DNA from: an uncultured Collinsella sp.
Lineage (GTDB): Bacteria; Actinomycetota; Coriobacteriia; Coriobacteriales; Coriobacteriaceae
DNA length: 64,000 nucleotides
Assembly: GCA_958370325.1 (NCBI GenBank)
Contig: CATXJW010000008.1
Coordinates: forward strand, 1-64,000
Direction of reading: 5' to 3'
Of the stretch, positions 15,541 to 22,925 are shown piece by piece (within the stretch, counting starts at the first letter, position 1; each line of letters starts with the position of its first letter). The notes below the pieces were generated by a model. It was not told the DNA's origin. It made no database searches and worked only from the letters and a program-made list of their open reading frames with translations. The position numbers were made by a program, and so were the translations under genes.

Positions 15541-18033
15541 TTAGCTAATTCCCACAAACATGCAGCCCGAGGTGGCCCCGCGCAGGCGGGCGGCGGGCTT
15601 ACGGCCGGCCTGCGCGGCCTCGACGGCACGACGGACGCGGGCGACGGCACGGCCCACCTCATCCGTCTCGAGCAAGGTTCCGTCGACCATAAGGCGACGC
15701 ACGCCGGCGTCGAGCAGCTGTGGTACCTGCGGCGTAAGGTCGATGGGGTAGGCGTCGTACAAGCGAGAGCGGCCATGGATGTCGGTGCGCACGGGCATGA
15801 CCTTGCCGTCGATATTCTTGAGCGACAGCTTGCGGGCGCGCAGGCGGCAGTTGGCGCAATCGTGGATGCAGCCATTGGCCACCTGCAGGATGCAGTGCTC
15901 GCTCGTCATAACGCGCGGGCGGCCGAACACAGTGATGCCCAGGGCTGCGGGCGCGGAGGTGCCAAGCGAGACGATCTCGTCGAGCGTTATCTCGGGCGAG
16001 AGCCAAAACGCGCCGGCTCCGCGCTCGGCAAGTGCCTCCATGCAAGGGATGTTGTGCACGGGCAGGCAAGAGCGGACCTCCGCCGTGGCGCCAACCTGGG
16101 CGGCCAGGGCAAGCTCAGAGATGTTGCCAATAGCGACCGTAGCACCGGCAACAACCCACGGGTCGACGCGTACGTGGTCAACGGCACGGCAGACCTCGTC
16201 GAGTATGGGTACGATGCCCTGCTCAAGCGCATCGGCGGGGGAGAGCTCGGCCGCATCGAGCGCGTCGGTGGTCATGTAGATGCGCGTTGCACCCTCCGCG
16301 CAGGCTGCCTCGGCAGCCTCGAGTGTGGTGACGGTGGCGCAGATCTGCGGCTCGTCGCGGTAGTGCTCGGGCATGGGGCGCGTACATTTGTCGAGCACCG
16401 GCAGCTCGAGCGTGCGGGCGCGCTCGTCATACGGTGCCAGAATGGCTTCTTCCAGCGCCTTGCAGGCGGCGGCGCGCACCTTGTGCACAGCGGAGAAGCC
16501 CATACCGCAGCCCTCATCGAGCGCCACATCAAAGCTTGCAGCCTCAAAGGGCGAGGAACCCATGCGGCCCACGTGCTCAACCAGATCGGACGCCTCGACC
16601 GCGCGGGTCTTGGCAGCCTCGACGGTGAAGCCCGTGGCGGTGGCGGTGAGCGCGGGGTTGTCACAGCAGGTGAGTGTGACAGTAAACGGCTCGCCCAGAC
16701 GCGCCACGACGGATACATCAATAGCTCGGCGGCGCAGCACGTCGCGCTTGAGCGCGGCACCGGCGGCATCGATGGCGCGCTGGCTGCGGATGACGCGTAC
16801 GCGGCAGCCCCCGGGCATGCTGCGGGGCACGCGGCACTCGATGATGTCACCGGCGGCGGCATCATCGGTAGCGATAGTGGTTAGGAACTGGTCGAACTCA
16901 TCGTCGTGGCGAAGTTCCAACAAGTCGCCCTTGCCCACGGGCTCAAACAGCTCAATGCGGGCGATGGCGGCGCGGCGACGACGGTCGTCAGGCTTGAGCC
17001 CGCGCACGTCGCGGTTGGCCAGACGGCTGCCCAGCACCGTGCCCACAATCTGGCCGCGGTTGTTGGAGCGCTCGTAACTCATCATCTCGTCGCCCGAAGT
17101 GCCGTCCTGATAGGCGTGCGTAAAGTCGCGGTTAAAGCAGCGCTTGAGTTGGCGCTGGCGAGCGGCTTCCTCGTCCTTATCTACGGCGACCCCGGCCAGC
17201 ATGTCATCGATCTGATGACGGTACACATCGACGATGGAGTACACGTAATCGGGCGCCTTCATGCGGCCCTCGAGCTTGAGCGATGCGGCGCCGGCGTCAT
17301 ACAGACGGCGAACGAGCTGCGAAGTGTTGGTGTCGCGCGGGCATAGAGCGCGCTCGCGTCCGGCAGGGGAGAGCGTGCGGCCGTTCTCGTCGATCAGCTC
17401 GTAAGGCAGGCGACAGGGCTGAGCGCACATGCCGCGGTTGGCCGAGCGGCCCGCCATGGCAAAACTCGACAGCAGGCACAGACCCGAGTAGCAAAAGCAG
17501 ATGGCGCCGTGGCTAAAGACCTCCAGGTCAACGTCGGGCGCGGCATTGTGAATGGCGGCGATCTCGTCGATGGAAAGCTCGCGCGAGAGGGTCACGCGGT
17601 CGGCGCCCTGCTCGCGGCACCAGATGGTCCCACGGTCATCGTGGATGTTCGCTTGGGTCGAGATATGCGTCTCGATGCCGGGCATGGTGCGCTTGACCTC
17701 AAAGAACAGGCCCCAGTCTTGGATGATAAAGGCGTCGGCGCCCAGCGTGGAGCAGCGGTGGATGAGCTGCAGCGCATCGCTCATCTCGGATTCTTTGATG
17801 ACGATGTTGACCGTGACGTAGACGCGCGACCCGGCTAGATGCGCGGCGCGGCAGGCTTGCTCAAAGGCCTCGTCGGTAAAGTTGGTGGCCTTGCGGCGGG
17901 CGTTGAAGCTGCCCATACCGCAGTAGATGGCATCGGCGCCGGCAGCGAGTGCGGCGGCAAAGGGCTCCGGGCCTCCGGCGGGGGCCAAGAGCTCGGGTCT
18001 GCGGTTGGTGGTTCGACTGGCGATTGCGGTCAT
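15541..18033 (-). CDS. Large peptidase U32 family protein (RlhA-like, with C-terminal extension)
   Basis: An 830-residue protein. The N-terminal 330 residues are the U32 core: LLAPAGGPEPFAAALAAGAD, SHGAICFCYSGLCLLSS and SLKLEGRMKAPDYVYSIV. Then follows a DUF3656-like middle and a C-terminal U32-like segment with CANCRLR cysteines. U32 proteins such as RlhA and TrhP make hydroxycytidine or hydroxyuridine in RNA rather than acting as proteases. The conserved cysteines in the GMCAQPC region may hold a cluster. A shorter paralogue lies at 56231-58189. Which RNA is modified is unknown. Confidence 0.85.
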   Translation of the reverse strand: MTAIASRTTNRRPELLAPAGGPEPFAAALAAGADAIYCGMGSFNARRKATNFTDEAFEQACRAAHLAGSRVYVTVNIVIKESEMSDALQLIHRCSTLGADAFIIQDWGLFFEVKRTMPGIETHISTQANIHDDRGTIWCREQGADRVTLSRELSIDEIAAIHNAAPDVDLEVFSHGAICFCYSGLCLLSSFAMAGRSANRGMCAQPCRLPYELIDENGRTLSPAGRERALCPRDTNTSQLVRRLYDAGAASLKLEGRMKAPDYVYSIVDVYRHQIDDMLAGVAVDKDEEAARQRQLKRCFNRDFTHAYQDGTSGDEMMSYERSNNRGQIVGTVLGSRLANRDVRGLKPDDRRRRAAIARIELFEPVGKGDLLELRHDDEFDQFLTTIATDDAAAGDIIECRVPRSMPGGCRVRVIRSQRAIDAAGAALKRDVLRRRAIDVSVVARLGEPFTVTLTCCDNPALTATATGFTVEAAKTRAVEASDLVEHVGRMGSSPFEAASFDVALDEGCGMGFSAVHKVRAAACKALEEAILAPYDERARTLELPVLDKCTRPMPEHYRDEPQICATVTTLEAAEAACAEGATRIYMTTDALDAAELSPADALEQGIVPILDEVCRAVDHVRVDPWVVAGATVAIGNISELALAAQVGATAEVRSCLPVHNIPCMEALAERGAGAFWLSPEITLDEIVSLGTSAPAALGITVFGRPRVMTSEHCILQVANGCIHDCANCRLRARKLSLKNIDGKVMPVRTDIHGRSRLYDAYPIDLTPQVPQLLDAGVRRLMVDGTLLETDEVGRAVARVRRAVEAAQAGRKPAARLRGATSGCMFVGIS

Positions 18034-18320
18034 ATCCTGCCTTTCAAAATGCTCAGATACTCAAAAGTATAGTGGCGCCGTCGCGATGGGCGATGCCCGC
18101 AGCCCAAGCAGGACAAAGTCTTCAGGCGGGTCGTCGGTCGCGCCGTTCATCGGCCCGTACGCGCCGTTGGGCGATAAAATATTCTCGCAGTGTGATAATA
18201 ATCTTGCACCGCGCAAAATCATCCCCTACTATCCCAATCAAGCGCGGTGTTCAGACCGAACTGTGCCTCCCGGTGCGAACGCCGCGCTCACGCTCTCTAT
18301 TTGATCGTAAGGAGAAAAAC

Positions 18321-18698
18321 ATGAGCAAGACCGTCGTGTCTTCCGATAACGCACCCGCAGCTATCGGACCGTATTCCCCCGGTATCCAGACCGGCAACAT
18401 GGTGTTCCTGTCCGGCCAGCTGGGCATCGATCCCGCGACCGGCAAGCTGCCCGAGGGCGTCGAGGCCCAGGCCAAGCAGTCCCTCGCTAACGTCGAGGCC
18501 CTGCTGACCGCTGCCGGCGCCACGTTTGCCGATGTCGTCAAGACTACGGTCTACCTGACCGACATCGCCGACTTTGCCGCCGTGAACGAGATATATGCCT
18601 CCAAGTTCGAGGCCCCGTTCCCCGCGCGCAGCGCATTCCAGGTTGCCGCTCTTCCGGCTGGTGGTCTGGTCGAGATCGAGGTCGTCGCCGCTCTCTAA
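18321..18698 (+). CDS. ridA: RidA family enamine/imine deaminase
   Basis: A 125-residue protein of the YjgF/YER057c/UK114 family. AAIGPYSPGIQTGNMVFLSG and the C-terminal ARSAFQVAALPAGGLVEIE are diagnostic, with the active-site arginine in PARSAFQV. RidA hydrolyses 2-aminoacrylate and related imines released by PLP lyases. This matters here because YgeX, 13.6 kb downstream, makes such an intermediate. The AAGGAG site at 18309 fixes the start. The 287-nt divergent spacer from the U32 gene holds its promoter, possibly around TATAGT at 18068 or the AT-rich 18174-18206. Confidence 0.92.
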   Translation: MSKTVVSSDNAPAAIGPYSPGIQTGNMVFLSGQLGIDPATGKLPEGVEAQAKQSLANVEALLTAAGATFADVVKTTVYLTDIADFAAVNEIYASKFEAPFPARSAFQVAALPAGGLVEIEVVAAL

Positions 18699-18729
18699 GG
18701 TGTTGGCAACAGCTAAACATGACATGCAA

Positions 18730-18770
18730 AAAAGACCCTGCAGCGCGTGTGAGCTGCAGGGTCTTTTGTC
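18730..18770. terminator. Bidirectional terminator between ridA and the YheO-type regulator
   Basis: A perfect 14-bp stem, AAAAGACCCTGCAG with CTGCAGGGTCTTTT, has a 10-nt loop. A-rich and T-rich flanks on opposite sides suit the convergent genes. Confidence 0.88.
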
Positions 18771-18822
18771 AAGCGATGCGGCAAAACGATCCGTTTTCCT
18801 CCGTCCTCAAGGGATCAGCGGG

Positions 18823-19479
18823 TTAGCCCTCCTTGCGAACTTTTTGCAGGTAGCGGTAGACGCTGGGCTCCGAGATGCCCAGTGCGGCGGCAGCACAGGC
18901 AACGGCGCCCTTGAGCATAAATACACCGTTGCCGTTAAGGTGACGAATAACGTCCACGCGATCGGCCTGCCCAAGCGAGGCGACATCCTGCCCGCGGCTT
19001 TCGAGCAACTCGGAAATACTGCGATCGATGAGCTCCTGTGTAGACTCCGAAAGACTTTCGACCTCGATAGACGCGGGCTCCGCCTGCCTTGGCACAGCGT
19101 CGAAGCAGGCCATGAGCTGCTGAGCCATGGCGTTGATGGAGCGTACCGTGGAAAGATCGGTGTTGACGCAGAGCATGCCGACGATCTCGTTATCCTCGCG
19201 GATAAAGTACGTCGCCGACTCCAACGTCTTGCCACCGGCACCGCGCCCCTCGTAGCCCGTAATAAACGGCAGGTCGCGATACTTGGCGTCATGCATGATC
19301 TTGAGTGCCAGATCGGTAGCGGGACCGCCGACCTTGCGACCGCTCACGATGCCGTTGCGAATATCGACGATGGCGTGGTCGGGGTCCGAGAAATCATGCA
19401 GCACGATTTCGCTGTTTTTGCCGAGTACCTGCTCCAGGAAATCGACCATCGGCAAAAAGCGACGTACGGTCTCGTTCAC
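18823..19479 (-). CDS. YheO-family PAS/HTH transcriptional regulator (copy 1)
   Basis: A 218-residue protein with an N-terminal YheO-like PAS domain (SEIVLHDFSDPDHAIVDIRNG, GYEGRGAGGKTLESATYFI) and a C-terminal helix-turn-helix (AAALGISEPSVYRYLQKV). DauR, which controls D-arginine use, has the same architecture, so a small-molecule sensor is likely. I chose GTG 19479 because AAGGAG lies 6 nt upstream. Longer in-frame starts at 19530 (ATG) and further out lack a well-placed site. It faces the purine permease gene across a shared 350-nt spacer and is the obvious candidate to regulate it. A paralogue is at 31030-31683. Confidence 0.82.
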   Translation of the reverse strand: MNETVRRFLPMVDFLEQVLGKNSEIVLHDFSDPDHAIVDIRNGIVSGRKVGGPATDLALKIMHDAKYRDLPFITGYEGRGAGGKTLESATYFIREDNEIVGMLCVNTDLSTVRSINAMAQQLMACFDAVPRQAEPASIEVESLSESTQELIDRSISELLESRGQDVASLGQADRVDVIRHLNGNGVFMLKGAVACAAAALGISEPSVYRYLQKVRKEG

Positions 19480-19713
19480 GGGCAACTCCTTGGGGTGAAA
19501 TCGGAAATGTTCATAACAATTTTTTCTCATGGTAACACGCCATTCCTCATCTCGCATATCCGCAGGTACATTGCGTAATACGGACGAGCGGTAGGAATTT
19601 GGCGGTAAACGGTCGACCAAAAGAAAAGTTAGATGTTATTTTGACCAGACACTTTCCTGACCTGCGGAAATGCTTTGTCTCAGCTCAAGAATAGTTTGAT
19701 AACAAAAAATTAT

Positions 19714-19744
19714 TATTGAGAATGAGAATCATCTTTAATACGAT
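19714..19744 (+). promoter_or_regulatory. Promoter of the purine permease with Fur-like box
   Basis: TTGAGA (19716-19721) and TACGAT (19739-19744) are separated by exactly 17 bp. The spacer region 19718-19736 matches the classical Fur box at 14 of 19 positions (GAGAATGAGAATCATCTTT). Upstream, 19621-19713 is AT-rich with no gene. Confidence 0.5.
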
Positions 19745-19831
19745 ATGCAACGAAGGCACAACCTCACCCCCGCACTGCGTCACAATAGAGCGTTAGATGC
19801 GAAAACAACTACTTCGAGGATTGGTGGTCAA

Positions 19832-21226
19832 ATGGCCCAGGAGACGGTTACGAACGGCACTGAAGCCCTGTTCACTCGCGAAGGCATGCCGCCCGTTACG
19901 GAAATGATCCCGTGTGCCCTTCAGCACGTGCTGGCATCGTTTGCCGGCATTATTACCCCGGCGGTCATCATGGCCGGTGTCTACGGCTTTAATAGCCAGC
20001 AGAGCACCGACATCATTCAGGTCGCGCTTATTCTTTCGGCAATCGACACGGCCCTTCAGGCCTTCGCTCCCTTCCGCCGCATCGGCGGCGGCCTGCCCAT
20101 CGTCATGGGCGTTTCGTTCGCGTTCCTGCCGGCCCTGCAGGCCATGGGTGCCTCGGGCTTTAGCTTTGGTGCGCTGCTGGGCGGCGAGATTGTCGGCGGT
20201 GCCGTCGCGGTCCTCTTTGGTCTGGCCTACAGCAAGATCAAGTGGCTGTTCCCGCCCGTCGTGACCGGTACGGTCATCTTCTCCATTGGCGTCTCTCTCT
20301 ATCCCACGGCCGTCAAGTATATGGCCGGCGGTATGGGTACGCCGCTGTGGGGCACCCCGCAGGCCTGGTGCGTCGCTCTTATCACCTTCGCCGTGGTCTT
20401 TGCGCTCGCCAACTTTGGTAAGGGCACGCTCAAGCTGGGATCCGTGTTCTTTGGCATGATTGTTGGCATGATCGTCTCCATCCCCTTTGGCATGATCGAC
20501 TTCTCCAGCGTCGCCACCGCTCAGGTCTTCGCCCTTCCCAAGCTCATGCCCTACGCGCTCGAGTTTGATCCCGAGGTCTGCATTACCCTCGCCGTCGTGT
20601 TCCCCATGGTTGCCATCCAGGTTATCGGTGACGTCTCCGCCGCCTGCCTGGGCTCCATCGACCGTATGCCCACCGAGCGCGAGCTCTCCGGCGCTATCGT
20701 GTCCCAGGGCCTCACCTCTATGGTCGGCGGCCTGCTGGGCGGTCTTCCCACCAGCGCCCTTGGCCAGAACGTGGGCATCATCTGCTCCAACAAGGTCGTC
20801 AACAAGTGGGTCTTTGTGATCATCGCGGCCGTCTTTGCCATCGCCGGTCTGTTCCCGCAGCTCTCTGCCGTGCTCTCCGCCATCCCGCAGCCCGTCATCG
20901 GCGGCGCTACCGTGGGCGTCTTTGGCACCATCACCATGAACGGCGTGCGCATGTTCACCCGCGAGGGCCTTACGCAGCGCACTACCACCATCGTCGGTAC
21001 CTCCGTCGTCTTTGGCCTGGGTATCTGGATGGCCAGCGGCTGCCTTGCCGGAGAGGGTATGCCCACCTGGGTGTCCACCGTCATCGGCTCCAATGCCGTA
21101 ACCCCCACCGCCATCATGGCCATTGTCCTTAACCTGATCCTTCCGCAGACGCCGGTCGTGGCTCAGCACATCGATGCTGCCAAGGACGCTGCCGTGGATC
21201 TGGTCTTGCCCGAGAGCAAGAAGTAA
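19832..21226 (+). CDS. NCS2 family purine (xanthine/uric acid) permease
   Basis: A 464-residue membrane transporter with about 12-14 hydrophobic segments. The conserved NCS2 block is visible as LGQNVGIICSNKVVNKWV (compare QNxGxIxxT in the family), preceded by the TM8 acidic region PMVAIQVIGD. NCS2 proteins import xanthine, urate, uracil or adenine with protons. Position at the head of the ssnA-ygfK-xdh gene run argues for xanthine or urate. ATG 19832 has GAGGA 11 nt upstream; an earlier ATG (19745) lies at the probable transcription start and is rejected. Confidence 0.88.
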   Translation: MAQETVTNGTEALFTREGMPPVTEMIPCALQHVLASFAGIITPAVIMAGVYGFNSQQSTDIIQVALILSAIDTALQAFAPFRRIGGGLPIVMGVSFAFLPALQAMGASGFSFGALLGGEIVGGAVAVLFGLAYSKIKWLFPPVVTGTVIFSIGVSLYPTAVKYMAGGMGTPLWGTPQAWCVALITFAVVFALANFGKGTLKLGSVFFGMIVGMIVSIPFGMIDFSSVATAQVFALPKLMPYALEFDPEVCITLAVVFPMVAIQVIGDVSAACLGSIDRMPTERELSGAIVSQGLTSMVGGLLGGLPTSALGQNVGIICSNKVVNKWVFVIIAAVFAIAGLFPQLSAVLSAIPQPVIGGATVGVFGTITMNGVRMFTREGLTQRTTTIVGTSVVFGLGIWMASGCLAGEGMPTWVSTVIGSNAVTPTAIMAIVLNLILPQTPVVAQHIDAAKDAAVDLVLPESKK

Positions 21227-21421
21227 CCAATTCGGTGCTATTCGTCGGCGGACGCATCGCCTCGTCCGCCGGCGCCATGCGGCGCCAAGCCGCACTTCAA
21301 AGGGTTTGTCCCTTTGGTGAAGCGTTGACGGGAGAGGGCCCGTTTCCGGTGTAGGCCGGCGCTTCGCACTCCGCCATGTCAGAGGTGTCAAACCCCGCCT
21401 CTGATGTCGAAGGGAGCATCC
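21227..21421 (+). promoter_or_regulatory. Structured spacer between permease and ssnA
   Basis: Three consecutive hairpins can form: GGCGGACG/CGTCCGCC, CAAAGGG/CCCTTTG and TCAGAGG/CCTCTGA. None has a good T tract. The spacer may process or attenuate the long purine transcript; no known riboswitch core is recognisable. Confidence 0.35.
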
Positions 21422-22777
21422 ATGCTTCTGGTCGCTAACGGTTCCGTCTTTACCCGCAACGCTCAGGCCCCGTTCATTCCAAACGGTGCAGTCGCCATTG
21501 ACGGAGATACGATCGTCGAAGTGGGCCCCGAGTGCGAGCTCAAGGTCAAGTACCCGGATGCCGAGTACGTCGACGCCCAGGGCAACCTCATCATGCCCGG
21601 ACTCATCAACTGCCACACCCACATCTACTCGGGTCTGGCCCGCGGCCTTGCGATTAAGGGCTGCAACCCCACCAACTTCTTGGAAAATCTTGAGCAGCAG
21701 TGGTGGAAGATCGACGACAACCTGACGCTCGACGGCACCAAGGCCAGCGCCTATGCCACGATTCTTGACTCCATCCGCGATGGCGTCACCACGATCTTCG
21801 ATCACCATGCGAGCTTCTGCGAGATCCCGGGAAGCCTCTTTACCATTAAGGATGCAGCTCAGGAGCTGGGCATGCGTTCGTGCCTGTGCTACGAGGTCTC
21901 CGATCGCCGCGGCCAGGAAAAATGCGACCAGGCCATTGCCGAGAACGCCGAATTTGCCCAGTGGGCCGCCAAGGAGCGTCGCGATAACGACAACCATATG
22001 ATCGCCGCCATGTTTGGCGGTCACGCCACCTTTACGCTGTCGGACGAGACCATGGACAAGATGGCCGAGGCCAACAACGGCCTGACCGGCTTCCACATCC
22101 ATGTGTGCGAGGGCATGAATGACGTGTGGGACTCCCGCTTCAACCGCGGTGGCATCAGCCCCGTCGAGCGCCTGCTGCAGCACAACCTGCTGGGTCCCGA
22201 CACCATGCTCGGCCACTGCATCCACGTGACACCTGCCGAGATGGACATCGTCAAGGAGTCCGGCACCTGGCTCGTCAACAACCCCGAATCCAATATGGGC
22301 AACGCCGTGGGCTGCGCTCCCGTGCTCGAGTTCTTCCGCCGCGGCATCCCCGTGTGCATGGGCACCGACGCCTACACCCACGATATGCTCGAGAGCCTCA
22401 AGGTCTTCCTGATCATTCAGCGCCACAACGCCGCCATGCCCAACGTGGGCTGGTGCGAGGCCATGACGATGCTCTTTGAGAACAACGCCAAGATGGCGAG
22501 CAAGTACTTCGACCGCAAACTCGGTGTGCTCGAGGCCGGCGCTGCCGCCGACGTCATCGTTATGGACTACAAGCCCTTTACGCCGCTGAGCGAGGAGAAC
22601 ATCGACGGCCACATGCTCTTTGGCATGATGGGCAAAAACTGCCGTACCACCATCATTAACGGCCGCGTCCTGTACAAGGATCGCGAGTTCGTTGGCATTG
22701 ATGAGGACAAGATCAACGCGTGGACCATGGCTGAGTCCAAGAAGCTCTGGAGCACGCTCAACGATCGCGCCTACTAA
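21422..22777 (+). CDS. ssnA: SsnA-type amidohydrolase of the purine cluster
   Basis: A 451-residue amidohydrolase-superfamily enzyme with metal ligands H65 and H67 in NCHTHIYSG, a later HCIHV histidine and GTDAYTHD. SsnA is a conserved member of gene sets around selenium-dependent molybdenum hydroxylases. It is annotated as a putative aminohydrolase and thought to act on a purine or ring-opened purine. The ATG at 21422 follows AAGGGAG. It lies between the permease and ygfK on the same strand. The exact substrate is not settled by sequence, and a guanine-deaminase-like reaction remains possible. Confidence 0.88.
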   Translation: MLLVANGSVFTRNAQAPFIPNGAVAIDGDTIVEVGPECELKVKYPDAEYVDAQGNLIMPGLINCHTHIYSGLARGLAIKGCNPTNFLENLEQQWWKIDDNLTLDGTKASAYATILDSIRDGVTTIFDHHASFCEIPGSLFTIKDAAQELGMRSCLCYEVSDRRGQEKCDQAIAENAEFAQWAAKERRDNDNHMIAAMFGGHATFTLSDETMDKMAEANNGLTGFHIHVCEGMNDVWDSRFNRGGISPVERLLQHNLLGPDTMLGHCIHVTPAEMDIVKESGTWLVNNPESNMGNAVGCAPVLEFFRRGIPVCMGTDAYTHDMLESLKVFLIIQRHNAAMPNVGWCEAMTMLFENNAKMASKYFDRKLGVLEAGAAADVIVMDYKPFTPLSEENIDGHMLFGMMGKNCRTTIINGRVLYKDREFVGIDEDKINAWTMAESKKLWSTLNDRAY

Positions 22778-22793
22778 TTACAAGTAGATTCAC

Positions 22794-22825
22794 GCGCGTC
22801 GGATGTTTCGCCGCATCCGACGCGC
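22794..22825 (+). promoter_or_regulatory. Hairpin between ssnA and ygfK
   Basis: A perfect 12-bp stem, GCGCGTCGGATG with CATCCGACGCGC, has an 8-nt loop and no following T run. It probably stabilises or processes the transcript; the rest of the 148-nt spacer is GC-rich with no gene. Confidence 0.4.
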
Positions 22826-22925
22826 ATATAGGCGGCCTCCGCGGGGTCGCCGGCGCTGTGCTAGCGCTACACCGTATTTGCGCCCGCCGCGCGGTCTCGC
22901 CGGGCGTTACAGAGAGGAGCTCATT

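Noticed and set aside
21227..21421. Purine or molybdenum-cofactor riboswitch before ssnA
   Set aside because: Only simple hairpins are visible. I could not match a conserved riboswitch core.
19793..22612. A 939-residue open frame on the minus strand opposite the permease and ssnA
   Set aside because: It is the complement of two clear genes. The His/Gly/Asp-rich composition is typical of antisense frames in high-GC DNA, and no domain is visible.
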